In this document: in pieces, positions 53,935 to 62,109 of the stretch
Numbering within the stretch: position 1 is the first letter of the stretch
Layout: every line of letters begins with the position of its first letter
NCBI GenBank assembly: GCA_903871935.1
Contig: CAIQIQ010000061.1
Location: forward strand, 53,297-117,296
Origin: an uncultured Phycisphaerales bacterium
GTDB lineage: Bacteria > Planctomycetota > Phycisphaerae > Tepidisphaerales > Tepidisphaeraceae
Length of the DNA stretch: 64,000 nucleotides
Reading direction: 5' to 3'
The notes under the pieces: model-generated
The model's database searches: none
What the model was told of the DNA's origin: nothing
The model's input: the letters and a program-made list of their open reading frames with translations, nothing else
Translations under genes and position numbers: made by a program

Positions 53935-54696
53935 TTATGAAAGTCCGAAGAGCCGGCGGGCATTCTCGGCCATCTGCGTTTCCAACTCGCTCAGGCTCAC
54001 CCCGCGCTCCTGCGCGATCAGGGCATAGGTGTGCTTGATAAGGGCCGGCTCGTTGTTCTTCTGCCGCCGCAGCGGCTCGGGAGCCAGATACGGCGCATCG
54101 GTCTCGATCAGCAGACGGTTCGCAGGAACCATCCGCGCGATTTCGCGAAGGTATCCCGCGTTCTTGAAAGTGACAATGCCGGTTATCCCAACGTAGTAAC
54201 CGGCATCCAGAATGCGATGGGCCTCCGCCATCGTCCCGGTAAAGCAGTGATAAACGCCCCTGAAACCGCCCTGCTCGCGGAGAATGTCCAGGCAGATGCT
54301 ATTGGCTTCGCGGCAATGGAGCACCAGAGGTTTATCTGCCGCCCGGGCAGCATCAAGCTGACGATGGAAGACTCGCTGCTGCGCCTCGCGCGGTGAGAAG
54401 TCGTAGTGGTAGTCCAGGCCCATTTCCCCCGCCGCGCACACCAGCGGATCAGCAAACATCGCCACCACCTGGGCAAGTTCGTCTTCATTTGTCTCTCCGG
54501 CATGGTGAGGATGGATCCCGACCGCGCAGTGAATCTGAGGATAGCGCCGGGCCAGGTCACGACAGGTGATACAGTCGCCTAGCCGCGTCCCGATCGTGAT
54601 CATGCTTGTGACGCCGGCGGCCATCGCGCGCTGCAACACCGCGTCGATCTGGTCGAACAGTGGCGCGTACGACAGGTGGCAATGCGTATCAATCAT
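53935..54696 (-). CDS. TatD-family metal-dependent hydrolase
   Basis: 253 residues. TIM-barrel nuclease or phosphoesterase with metal ligands H5 and H7 (MIDTHCHLSY), E in GEMGLDYHYD, H in LVLHCREA, H in VYHCFTGT and D in LIETDAPYL. The start at 54696 gives the canonical MIDTHCH beginning; the frame is open 36 bp further up. TatD proteins act as 3'-5' exonucleases in DNA repair. It is the only gene of its kind here, flanked by a terminator upstream. Confidence 0.94.
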   Translation of the reverse strand: MIDTHCHLSYAPLFDQIDAVLQRAMAAGVTSMITIGTRLGDCITCRDLARRYPQIHCAVGIHPHHAGETNEDELAQVVAMFADPLVCAAGEMGLDYHYDFSPREAQQRVFHRQLDAARAADKPLVLHCREANSICLDILREQGGFRGVYHCFTGTMAEAHRILDAGYYVGITGIVTFKNAGYLREIARMVPANRLLIETDAPYLAPEPLRRQKNNEPALIKHTYALIAQERGVSLSELETQMAENARRLFGLS

Positions 54697-54786
54697 TAGG
54701 CAGAATTGATACCGGCGGATGCGAACCCGCACAAGCGGCCACCGACATCAAGCGCATCCGAATCGTGTGCTCGCCCAAAAAGAGGG

Positions 54787-54819
54787 AGGTGCTGCCGACG
54801 AGGGCGTCCGGCAGCACCT
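54787..54819 (-). terminator. Intrinsic terminator downstream of the unknown gene at 54861
   Basis: A perfect 11-bp stem (54787-54797 with 54809-54819) with an 11-nt loop. On the minus strand it runs into CCCTCTTTTT; on the plus strand into TTTT. It separates the 260-residue unknown gene from tatD. Confidence 0.8.
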
Positions 54820-54860
54820 TTTCGCCGCGGAGGCGGAGGTTCGTATCGTGCTTTTCGGTA

Positions 54861-55643
54861 TTAGAGCAGTGTAGGATCCGCGCTCCCAAACATGTCAGGA
54901 ACGGTGTCCGTGCCAAGCAACTCATCGGAGAACGGCGTAGCGGCAAGCTGATTCACCGTGGCCCGCGGATCAAACTGCACTGCAGGCGCAAGCTGCAGAG
55001 AATCGCTGCCGCTCCCGCTGAGCATTGAACTGCCTTGACGTGTCCCTACAAAGGCAAATACCTGGCTGAACATATCGTAGGAATCAGGGTAAACGCCTTC
55101 CGGGCTGACCATCCGCACCTGCGCCGACACGGTGACTCGATTCGTATCCGAATACGCGGGCAGAATGCGAACAGTACTCTCACCGGTCGTTCCACTGCCA
55201 ATGGGGGTGTGGTCAACCCCGAAGTCAGAAAGACTGACCGATTCCCGCAAAGTGGTGCCATTGTAGAAGCTCACCAACGTACTTCGCCATAACATCTCGG
55301 TCTCATTCTGCACCGCGGCCCGCAGAGTGATCTGCTTGATGCTCGGAACTGTACCAACACCAAACTTCAACTGCGAGCCGGCGTTGCCGGTCACCCAAGT
55401 CAGCCCATTCGCACCTGCCTGGAAAGTGTAGCACGCAGCAAGCCAGCCGCTGTCAACCCCGTTACTCTCGTCCCCATCCCCATCCCATGTCACATTTTCC
55501 GTCACTTTGCTGTTAGCCGACCCAGCATCCAGTTCAGGAGCCCCCCAGCCTTGTCCATCGCTGCCATATTGCAGATCGGCTACATAGTTGTAGCCCGTGA
55601 TCGACGAAATCGTATTAGCAGCAGCGTAGTACACGAGGGCCAT
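54861..55643 (-). CDS. Protein of unknown function, beta-rich
   Basis: 260 residues from an ATG preceded by GGAGATAG. No signal peptide or membrane helix is visible. The sequence is rich in Ser, Thr, Gly and Asp (NVTWDGDGDESNGVDSGW, LRESVSLSDFGVDHTPIGSGTTGESTVRIL) and looks like one or two beta domains, of the kind found in tail or sheath proteins or adhesins. I do not recognise a family. It has its own terminator at 54787-54819 and lies downstream of the kinase gene with 143 bp between, so it may have its own promoter. Confidence 0.6.
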   Translation of the reverse strand: MALVYYAAANTISSITGYNYVADLQYGSDGQGWGAPELDAGSANSKVTENVTWDGDGDESNGVDSGWLAACYTFQAGANGLTWVTGNAGSQLKFGVGTVPSIKQITLRAAVQNETEMLWRSTLVSFYNGTTLRESVSLSDFGVDHTPIGSGTTGESTVRILPAYSDTNRVTVSAQVRMVSPEGVYPDSYDMFSQVFAFVGTRQGSSMLSGSGSDSLQLAPAVQFDPRATVNQLAATPFSDELLGTDTVPDMFGSADPTLL

Positions 55644-55786
55644 AGCTATCTCCATCTGCTCGGAGCCGTGAGCCTGAAACCTGCCTGGACGATCCTGAGC
55701 CCGCCGCTCGGACCTGCCAGCATCTATATCTACTAACGCAAGTGAATGCGAAGCCTCACGCGGCTAGGGCAAGAACCAGACGGGCA

Positions 55787-57832
55787 TCAGCGAGTTTCAT
55801 CACACACCATTCGAAGCCCGGCATCTTCAAAGCGATTCTCGGGCTGCCCTGCAGATCGTGACGCCGACCGGCACTGCTGCGCAGGTGACATGAAACTTCC
55901 CCCGCGCAGATTGTAGAAATCTACTTCCCCCTCGGCAGTGGACACACTTACACCCGATGTCTGAAATGGTTTAGAAAGGTCACGACACCATTCGTTGACC
56001 CCCCCGTGCATATCGTACAAGCCCCAGATGTTGGGCGTGAGGCTTGCCACCGGATGAGGCAATTGATTGCTGTTGCCTCGATACCATCCCATCGTGTCAA
56101 GCGTTCCGGGCCAGGCATACGCCCTTGAGTTGGCACTGGCCCGGCACGCATATTCCCACTCCTCCCCAGTCGGCAATCGGTACGTCACATGTTCACGATT
56201 CGACAACTCCCGGCAGAACGCCAGTGCATTCTCAAGAGTGACACCGTGAACTGGGATATTATCTCCCTGCACGAGTTGGCCCGGCGGCAATGAGCCCATC
56301 ACCAGGCGGTACTCTCGTTGCGTAACTTCCGTAACACCGATCAGGAACGGGTGGTCGATGGTAACCCGGTGGAGGGGCTCGTTGGAGTCATGGCCCGCTT
56401 CCGTTGCGGGGCTGCCCATCATGAAACTGCCCGGCGGAACACTCGCCAGACGCATGCCGATGGAGTTGGAAATCCGCGGCAGCGTCAGATCCTGGCGAGA
56501 ATCAGGTGGGCACTGCTGCCACGCAATCACCCCAGCAATCGCGATCGTCACCACCGCGACGAAAGCCGCGCCCGCCCAGTTGCGCCAGAGGCGCGCCCGC
56601 GAGGGAAGCGTGGCGCGATCAAGTGTCCGGCCGGCCAGATAGTTCTCGAGGTCGTCGCCCAGTTCGGCTGCGGAGGCGTAGCGGCGGTCGGGCGCCTTGG
56701 CCAGTGCACGCAGCACAATCGCGTCCAGACCCGAACGAATCTGGCGCGCGAACGGCCCGCGTACTTGCCCAGGCGGCGCGGGCTCGACGGTCAGAATGTT
56801 GTTCAGCACCTCCTGGATCGATCCCGCGATGGAGTACGGGAATACGCCGCACAACGCCTGGTACAGCATCACCCCCAGCGAGTAGACGTCGGAACGTACG
56901 TCCATCGGGTGTTCACCGGGCGAAACCTGCTCGGGGCTCGCCCATGGCAGCGAACCGACAATCTGTCCGGCCATGGTCACCGAGCGAGCAGCGGCGATCT
57001 CGGAGTCCTCGCCTATTCGCGCCAGCCCGAAGTCCAGGATATGTGGCTCGCCGCGCCGATCGACCAGCACGTTCGTGGGCTTGAGATCGCGGTGGATAAT
57101 CCCCTTCTGATGCGCTTCGGCGACCGCGCGGCAGATCAACACAAACAGTTCCAGCGCCCGTTTTACATCGGGTTCCGGCTCCGATCGCAGGCCATCCATG
57201 TGCTCATCCAGCGGGCACCCCTCGATAAAGGGCATGACCAGGAACATCGAACCGTCTGCCGTGCGTCCCCGGTCCAGGATCGGCACGATATGGGGATGAT
57301 CCAGGCCCGCCATGATCTGCGCTTCGCGCTCAAAGCGGGCGCGATGCCGTGACCCAGTCAGCGCGCCACCCCAGATCACCTTGATCGCGACCGTCTTGCC
57401 TGTGATCTCATGCCGCGCCCGAAACACGGCCCCCTGCCCGCCGGAGCTGGCTTCGGCAATCACCGTGTAGCCGTGGATCGGTTCCGAGGGTAGACGCTGG
57501 GGGTCCGGACGCGGATGCCCCGGCAGGCGCGCCGCAAGCGGATCGGAGTCATGCCGGGCCAGCATGGATATTGGGCCGGCCTTCTGGGCAGCCAGGAATG
57601 TGCGATGGATGTCGCGCAGTGCGGCAAGCTCATCCTGAAGTTCCGGCCGCATATTCGGCCACTGCGCCAGAACCACGCTATCGGGCAGGTTCTCTCCCTG
57701 GGCCCGGCGGGAAACCACATCCGCGACCACTTTCGCCAGTTCCTTTTGCCGCGCAGCATCGCCGTTGGAAGAAGCCCCCGCCGCCCGGGCGTTCTTCGGC
57801 AATGATCCATGACTCATCGTCTGCCGGTTCAC
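55787..57832 (-). CDS. Ser/Thr protein kinase fused to a C-terminal FGE-sulfatase domain
   Basis: 681 residues with a GTG start; an ATG 15 bp downstream is also possible. Kinase domain about 121-395: catalytic lysine K151 (VAIKVIW), HRD with D249 (IIHRDLKPTN) and DFG at 267-269. The glycine loop is SSGGQGAVF. One membrane helix near 434-455 (WAGAAFVAVVTIAIAGVIAW) puts the FGE-like domain (about 475-681) outside: IGMRLASVPPGSFMMGSP, YRLPTGEEWEYACRA, WGLYDMHGGVNEWCRD and LRGGSFM. N-terminal 70 residues resemble the region that precedes planctomycete kinases linked to ECF factors. It follows the sigma factor gene by 18 bp, so they work as a pair. Confidence 0.92.
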   Translation of the reverse strand: MNRQTMSHGSLPKNARAAGASSNGDAARQKELAKVVADVVSRRAQGENLPDSVVLAQWPNMRPELQDELAALRDIHRTFLAAQKAGPISMLARHDSDPLAARLPGHPRPDPQRLPSEPIHGYTVIAEASSGGQGAVFRARHEITGKTVAIKVIWGGALTGSRHRARFEREAQIMAGLDHPHIVPILDRGRTADGSMFLVMPFIEGCPLDEHMDGLRSEPEPDVKRALELFVLICRAVAEAHQKGIIHRDLKPTNVLVDRRGEPHILDFGLARIGEDSEIAAARSVTMAGQIVGSLPWASPEQVSPGEHPMDVRSDVYSLGVMLYQALCGVFPYSIAGSIQEVLNNILTVEPAPPGQVRGPFARQIRSGLDAIVLRALAKAPDRRYASAAELGDDLENYLAGRTLDRATLPSRARLWRNWAGAAFVAVVTIAIAGVIAWQQCPPDSRQDLTLPRISNSIGMRLASVPPGSFMMGSPATEAGHDSNEPLHRVTIDHPFLIGVTEVTQREYRLVMGSLPPGQLVQGDNIPVHGVTLENALAFCRELSNREHVTYRLPTGEEWEYACRASANSRAYAWPGTLDTMGWYRGNSNQLPHPVASLTPNIWGLYDMHGGVNEWCRDLSKPFQTSGVSVSTAEGEVDFYNLRGGSFMSPAQQCRSASRSAGQPENRFEDAGLRMVCDETR

Positions 57833-57850
57833 CGTTAATCGCCCTTCGGG

Positions 57851-58471
57851 TCACAAGTATGCTGAAAATGACCTCATCTCAAGCCGCAGAGCCTTGAGCC
57901 CACGGTTGCACAGCATGAGAACCGAACCGCTGCTGCGGTTCATTCGCGCTGCAATATCGTTCACGGCCATGCCCTCAAGGTAACGGCAGCGCAGCGCCTC
58001 ACGATAATCGGCTGGCAAACGGTTCATGCACCGCTGCACCGCGGCAAGAAGTTCGTGAGCCGCCGCGGATCGACTGGGCGTTCGCTCATACACCGAGAGA
58101 TCCTGCAATAACTTCACAACCGCTTCATCCGTATCGCCTGCGGCAAGGTCTTCGGAGCGTCCGCCGCCGCGCTTGGCGGAGTTGTTCAGGCGGACCAGAT
58201 CGATCAGGCGGTTTCGGGCAATCCGCAACATCCATCGCAATGCCATTCCCGGCTCAGACGCCTTGAATGACGCCATGTTGCGAAACACCTCAAAGTAGAC
58301 ATCCTGCAGGATGTCCTGTGGCTCAATCGTGCGGCGAAGGTCCTCTGGAATCTTTCGCGAGATATACCGCATCAGGTCGCCACGAGCCTGCAACAGCAGC
58401 AGTTGCAGCGCCGCCCCATCGCCACTGGAAGCCCGCCGGATAAGTTGCAGTTGGGGGTCCTCTTGGCTCAT
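57851..58471 (-). CDS. ECF-type RNA polymerase sigma factor, planctomycete kinase-linked group
   Basis: 206 residues. Region 2 includes PQDILQDVYFEVFRNMASFKASEPGMALRWMLRIARNRLIDLVR and region 4 ADYREALRCRYLEGMAVNDIAARMNRSSGSVLMLCNRGLKALR. Planctomycetes have many ECF factors paired with Ser/Thr kinases and without a classical anti-sigma factor; phosphorylation by the adjacent kinase is the expected control. It lies 15 bp after the DUF1559 gene and 18 bp before the kinase gene. Confidence 0.93.
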   Translation of the reverse strand: MSQEDPQLQLIRRASSGDGAALQLLLLQARGDLMRYISRKIPEDLRRTIEPQDILQDVYFEVFRNMASFKASEPGMALRWMLRIARNRLIDLVRLNNSAKRGGGRSEDLAAGDTDEAVVKLLQDLSVYERTPSRSAAAHELLAAVQRCMNRLPADYREALRCRYLEGMAVNDIAARMNRSSGSVLMLCNRGLKALRLEMRSFSAYL

Positions 58472-58486
58472 CGTGCACTCATGCCA

Positions 58487-59305
58487 TCATCGCATATTGG
58501 GGTCCATCGGCGACCACATGCTGTCCAGCGTACTTTGCCCCGTATTCATGTCCACCAGGTCGCTTTGGTACCTCACCTCAACGTGACCATCCGCATATCC
58601 AATATTCACGCATCCGCGGCCTTTGGGCACGCCACCGCCTCGGATTGCATGTCGCGCGTATGGCAGCTCACAGTTCTGAGGACCCCACTGACCCATGGAC
58701 ACAGGTGGCGCGATGCCTCCACCCCCACCGAAACGCTTTCCTGCCGTGGTGCCGAGCTGTCCGATCAGTCTTGCTCCGGTATACCATCCCAACGGATCGT
58801 TGACGTTAGTAAATTGTTCTGTGACAAGGATCATCCTGTCTGCATTCCGAACCGATGTATTCCAGAAGACACCGCCCTTTGGCATTGATGCTCTGCCGCC
58901 AAAACTGCTGGCCCAGAAGTTCATCGAGTAGGAACGCTGAGCCTGAACATCTTCCGAACACACCAGTACACCACCACCCAGACCACGGGCGGGGTTAGGA
59001 ACCGGCGTCACAAGCCATGCTCCCAGAACTCCTTCGCCATACCAGTAACAGTCTGCCGTCGCGCCGGCATTGATCGGAAAGCAGCCCCCGTTCTCACCGG
59101 CATAACCCTGTAGCGCCAAACAGATTTGCCGCACGTTGCTTGCACATTGGATGCGGTTGGCCATCCGGCGAGCCGCCGACACCGCCGGCAGAAGAATGGA
59201 AATCAGGACCGAGATGATTCCGATCACCACCAGCAGTTCCACCAGGGTGAACCCCCGGCACCGTGTCACACCTGTCTGAATGAAAGGGTATATGCTTCTA
59301 GACAT
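58487..59305 (-). CDS. DUF1559 family prepilin-like protein
   Basis: 272 residues. Type II/IV prepilin signal with cleavage before F in [26 protein letters not shown] (about 17-43). The DUF1559 body follows, with the C-terminal [12 protein letters not shown] region matching the H-X9-DG motif of this family. Planctomycetes encode many such pseudopilins; some are believed to take part in uptake of macromolecules. AGGTGGAG precedes the ATG. It opens a run with the sigma factor and kinase genes. Confidence 0.92.
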   Translation of the reverse strand: MSRSIYPFIQTGVTRCRGFTLVELLVVIGIISVLISILLPAVSAARRMANRIQCASNVRQICLALQGYAGENGGCFPINAGATADCYWYGEGVLGAWLVTPVPNPARGLGGGVLVCSEDVQAQRSYSMNFWASSFGGRASMPKGGVFWNTSVRNADRMILVTEQFTNVNDPLGWYTGARLIGQLGTTAGKRFGGGGGIAPPVSMGQWGPQNCELPYARHAIRGGGVPKGRGCVNIGYADGHVEVRYQSDLVDMNTGQSTLDSMWSPMDPNMR

Positions 59306-59766
59306 GCCCGCTCCACCTTACACAATTGTGGTCTGCCTCTCACACCGCTGGCTTCACGTAGTTCTCCCTGAAGTTGAGTCCATAGCGCCTGATTCATAGA
59401 TTCTGACGCATCAGAAGCGCCATCGCAAGAGCCAGATGACTCAATTCTTAAAGATTCCCATCTTTCCGCGTGAGCTTCGCTGCCCGTTTTCGTTACACCT
59501 ATTAGGAGTATTGTTTTCATAGCCACCCAGAGAAAGCCGGATCGTTGACTCGGTGGTCTGTACGGGAAGTGTTTGTAAATATCGTTCAGACGAGCCAGAG
59601 CATCGCTCCGCGTCGGCATCATGCGACCTTGGGTGGCTGTAGGGGGCCACCCAAGGCGTTTTCTTTCCGCCTTGCGCTCTTCCCTTTATAACGATCCCGT
59701 CCCGATAGCCGACGTCGGCATCTCATGCCAGCTCAGATAGCCCGCAGTGCTGTTATCCGCGCGGCG
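59306..59766. other. Intergenic region, 461 bp
   Basis: It separates the DUF1559 gene from yraN, both on the minus strand. It is less GC-rich than its neighbours. An open frame on the minus strand (59266-59622) overlaps the DUF1559 start and is not accepted. The one strong element is the plus-strand terminator at 59627-59664. Confidence 0.5.
59627..59664 (+). terminator. Orphan plus-strand intrinsic terminator
   Basis: An 11-bp perfect stem (59627-59637 with 59646-59656) with an 8-nt loop is followed on the plus strand by CGTTTTCTTT. No plus-strand gene lies between 52961 and this site, so it either ends an unannotated RNA or blocks antisense transcription into the minus-strand genes. Confidence 0.65.
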
Positions 59767-60165
59767 TTATTCCGCTTCGAATGCATTGGTGATGTGCTCG
59801 ACCTCGGCTTCCCCCTGCTCGGGCCAGACGATCGAGATGACATCAAAGCGGCATGATGGCTTGCTGTCCTTGTAGTGCGCGAGATAGACGCGAGCCGCCC
59901 GAGTCAACGCCTTCCTCTTCCTCTGGTTGACCTGCTGATAGGGCTTGAACACATCCCCCGAGCGGCGGGTCTTCACTTCGACGAACACCAGCAGCTCCCC
60001 TTTCCGCGCAACGATATCGATCTCCCCACCAGCCGCCTCAAAGTTGCACATCAGGATCTTGTAGCCCTGTCGCCGCAAGTGGCGTGCGGCAACGACTTCG
60101 CCCCGATTACCCAGCGCCTTGCGCGGAGTCATCGGGGCGATCAATGTACTGAGCCATCGCATCAT
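59767..60165 (-). CDS. YraN/UPF0102 family putative endonuclease
   Basis: 132 residues. Restriction-endonuclease-like fold with catalytic pattern E...D...ExK: GNRGEVVAARHLRRQGYKIL, GGEIDIVARKGELLVFVEVKTR. Function is unproven; related proteins lie beside rnhB or rplS in many genomes. It lies 41 bp after rplS on the same strand and closes the rpsP-trmD-rplS group. An ATG one codon in (60162) is an equal start. Confidence 0.92.
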   Translation of the reverse strand: MMRWLSTLIAPMTPRKALGNRGEVVAARHLRRQGYKILMCNFEAAGGEIDIVARKGELLVFVEVKTRRSGDVFKPYQQVNQRKRKALTRAARVYLAHYKDSKPSCRFDVISIVWPEQGEAEVEHITNAFEAE

Positions 60166-60206
60166 GCCTCACCAGAGTGTAAGGCCAGAAGCGTGGCGTG
60201 CAATGT

Positions 60207-60602
60207 TTACTTGGCTGCTTCCACCGGCGTATCGGATGGAACCTCGATCTTCTTGGCCTTCTTTTCCGACAGGCGGGTCGCCTTGCCGACGCGGTCGCGC
60301 AGATAAAAGAGCTTCGCCCGGCGCGTCTGCCCCGACCGCTTGACCGTAATGCTCGCGATGAAAGGCGAGTGGGTCGGGAAGATACGCTCAACACCTTCAT
60401 TGTTGACGATGCGGCGAACCGTGAAGGTCTGGTTGATCCCCGAGCTCTTCACCATGATGACCGTACCGGAGAATACCTGGATGCGCTCCTTGTCACCCTC
60501 GACGATTCGGGTCGCCACATCCACGGTGTCGCCGACCTTGAACGCCGGGACTTCCTTCTTCATGTACTCTTGCTCAATCTCTTTGACGATTCCGTATGAC
60601 AT
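60207..60602 (-). CDS. rplS: 50S ribosomal protein L19
   Basis: 131 residues. Its core reads FKVGDTVDVATRIVEGDKERIQVFSGTVIMVKSSG and RIFPTHSPFIASITVKRSGQTRRAKLFYLRDRVGKATRLSEK. L19 lies at the 30S/50S interface. It follows trmD in the usual order. The 75 bp between trmD and rplS contain the CTCAAATC word repeat. A short C-terminal extension (IEVPSDTPVEAAK) is beyond the usual end. Confidence 0.97.
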   Translation of the reverse strand: MSYGIVKEIEQEYMKKEVPAFKVGDTVDVATRIVEGDKERIQVFSGTVIMVKSSGINQTFTVRRIVNNEGVERIFPTHSPFIASITVKRSGQTRRAKLFYLRDRVGKATRLSEKKAKKIEVPSDTPVEAAK

Positions 60603-60620
60603 GGCTCGCTCCGTTCGTTA

Positions 60621-60668
60621 TTCTCAATCGCAAATCTCAAATCCTGAATCTCAGATCTCAAATCTCGC
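60621..60668. repeat. Dispersed CTCAAATC-type word repeat
   Basis: Run of CAAATCTC, CAAATCCTG, AATCTCAG and CTCAAATCTC words between rplS and trmD. It resembles the run at 8900-8932 in the same orientation. Its place within a ribosomal operon is unusual. Confidence 0.6.
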
Positions 60669-60677
60669 AAGCGGCTT

Positions 60678-61412
60678 TCACCGCTTCTTCTTCTTCGGCT
60701 CAAGTGCATCCGGATTCCGCTGCAGGTACTCCTGCCACAAATCCGGCCGGCGCTCCCGGGTTCGCAGCATTCGCTGCTCGTGCCGCCATTGGGCAATCTT
60801 TCTATGATCACCCGACAGCAGCACCTCCGGCACCACCATCTGACCAAACTCTCGCGGCCGGGTGTACTGGGGATACTCCAGCAGCCCATCGGCGAATGTC
60901 TCGTCAGCAGCGCCATCTTCAGCGCCCAACGCTCCAGGCAGCAACCGGACGATCGTGTCAACCACAACCATCGCAGCCAGTTCACCACCTGACAGCACAT
61001 AATCGCCGATGGACAATTCCATCGGCTTCAGGCCATCGATGATTCGTTCATCGAAGCCTTCATAGTGGCCGGCAATCATCAGGATCCGCTTCTCGGCGGC
61101 CAACTCCTGGGCCAAAGCCTGCGTCAGGGGCTTTCCCTGAGGCGAGAGAATGATCCGTCTTGCCGGCCGATCATCCTCAGCTTCAACCTTCGCAACGGCG
61201 TCGAACAGAACCTGGCACATCATCACCATGCCCGGTCCGCCGCCGAATGGCTTGTCATCCACGGACTTATGATTGTCCGTCGCGAAATCTCGAATGTTCG
61301 TCAGGTGATAGCTGACCAGTCCCTTTTCGGCCGCCCTCTTGGGGATGCTGGTGCCCAGAACGGGCGTAAACATCTCCGGGAAGAGGGTCAGGATGTCGAT
61401 CCGCAGCGCCAT
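60678..61412 (-). CDS. trmD: tRNA (guanine-N1)-methyltransferase
   Basis: 244 residues. SPOUT-fold enzyme that makes m1G37 in tRNA using SAM. Family features: [79 protein letters not shown] and [10 protein letters not shown]. The start at 61412 is the conserved [13 protein letters not shown]; a start 24 bp earlier is possible. It lies 75 bp after rpsP without an intervening rimM gene. Confidence 0.97.
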   Translation of the reverse strand: MALRIDILTLFPEMFTPVLGTSIPKRAAEKGLVSYHLTNIRDFATDNHKSVDDKPFGGGPGMVMMCQVLFDAVAKVEAEDDRPARRIILSPQGKPLTQALAQELAAEKRILMIAGHYEGFDERIIDGLKPMELSIGDYVLSGGELAAMVVVDTIVRLLPGALGAEDGAADETFADGLLEYPQYTRPREFGQMVVPEVLLSGDHRKIAQWRHEQRMLRTRERRPDLWQEYLQRNPDALEPKKKKR

Positions 61413-61487
61413 GTTCTTTCGAGAGTCCGCTCTCATGTGCGCCGCCTGCCGCCACCTGCCGCGGCCGGATCAACCTCTTCAGGCCCA

Positions 61488-61811
61488 TCAGGCCTTGGGG
61501 GCTTCCTTCTTCTCTTCCACCTTCGGCTTGGGCTTGCCTGGATGGGGCAGGACCAGTCCCTTGTGATCCAGTCCATTCTTCTTCAGCATGGACGAGACCG
61601 TCTCAGAAGGGATCGCTCCGTTATCCAGCCAGTATTTGCAGCGATCCAGGTTGACCACGAACTTCTTCGTCTGGTCTTTGTTCGCCGGGTCATAAAAACC
61701 CAGTTCCTCGATCACGCGGCCATCGCGCGGAGACCGTGAATCCACCGCGTTTACGCGGAAGAAATTCACGTGGCTGCGACCCATGCGCTTCATGCGAAGT
61801 TTGACTGCCAT
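61488..61811 (-). CDS. rpsP: 30S ribosomal protein S16
   Basis: 107 residues. Family sequence MAVKLRMKRMGRSHVNFFRVNAVDSRSPRDGRVIEELGFYDPANK, with the later LDNGAIPSETVSSMLKKNG. S16 is needed for 30S assembly. The C-terminal KPKVEEKKEAPKA tail is longer than in E. coli. AAGG lies before the ATG. It leads the rpsP-trmD-rplS-yraN run. Confidence 0.97.
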   Translation of the reverse strand: MAVKLRMKRMGRSHVNFFRVNAVDSRSPRDGRVIEELGFYDPANKDQTKKFVVNLDRCKYWLDNGAIPSETVSSMLKKNGLDHKGLVLPHPGKPKPKVEEKKEAPKA

Positions 61812-62033
61812 GTACCTTTTTCTCCAAGTCTTCCAAATTCAGCGAGTCGCGAAGTATAGCGACCCCACTCTTCATTACAAGCCCGCGGCGGGACGATCCA
61901 TGCCACAATGGCAGTTTCTCCGGATTAACGACTATAACCCTAACAGAAATAGCGACTGCGTCTATAACGCTATGCTAAATATATAGTTATAAATTCGGCC
62001 CAGCATCGTTTCCACGCCTTCCCGGCTTGCCAT

Positions 62034-62053
62034 TGTGGATAACCTGTGGATAA
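62034..62053. other. Two perfect tandem DnaA boxes
   Basis: TGTGGATAA (the complement of TTATCCACA) occurs at 62034-62042 and again at 62045-62053, in direct orientation and 11 bp apart, one helix turn. The AT-rich tract lies 40-100 bp to the left. The arrangement fits an origin or a DnaA-regulated promoter. Confidence 0.7.
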
Positions 62054-62070
62054 CAATTCCGCCAAGATTT

Positions 62071-62104
62071 CAAGGTGTGCTGATGTATTCGTCAGCGCAC
62101 CTTG
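62071..62104 (-). terminator. Hairpin downstream of tig, possible terminator
   Basis: A 13-bp stem with one G-T pair (62071-62083 with 62092-62104) and an 8-nt loop lies just beyond the tig stop. The minus-strand tail (AAATCTTGG) is not a proper T-run, so termination would be weak. Confidence 0.4.
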
Positions 62105-62109
62105 ACCGA

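Larger units (their letters stand above)
61812..62109. other. Intergenic region, 298 bp, with AT-rich tract and DnaA boxes: origin candidate
   Basis: Between rpsP and tig. The tract 61930-61995 is strongly AT-rich, unlike the rest of the window, with repeated TATAAC/TTATAA words. Two perfect DnaA boxes follow at 62034-62053. It may equally hold the rpsP promoter. Confidence 0.55.

Noticed and set aside
59266..59622. Minus-strand open frame of 118 codons upstream of the DUF1559 gene
   Set aside because: It overlaps the DUF1559 start and its ribosome binding site, has no domain, and its second half is low in coding character. A short true N-terminus cannot be fully excluded.
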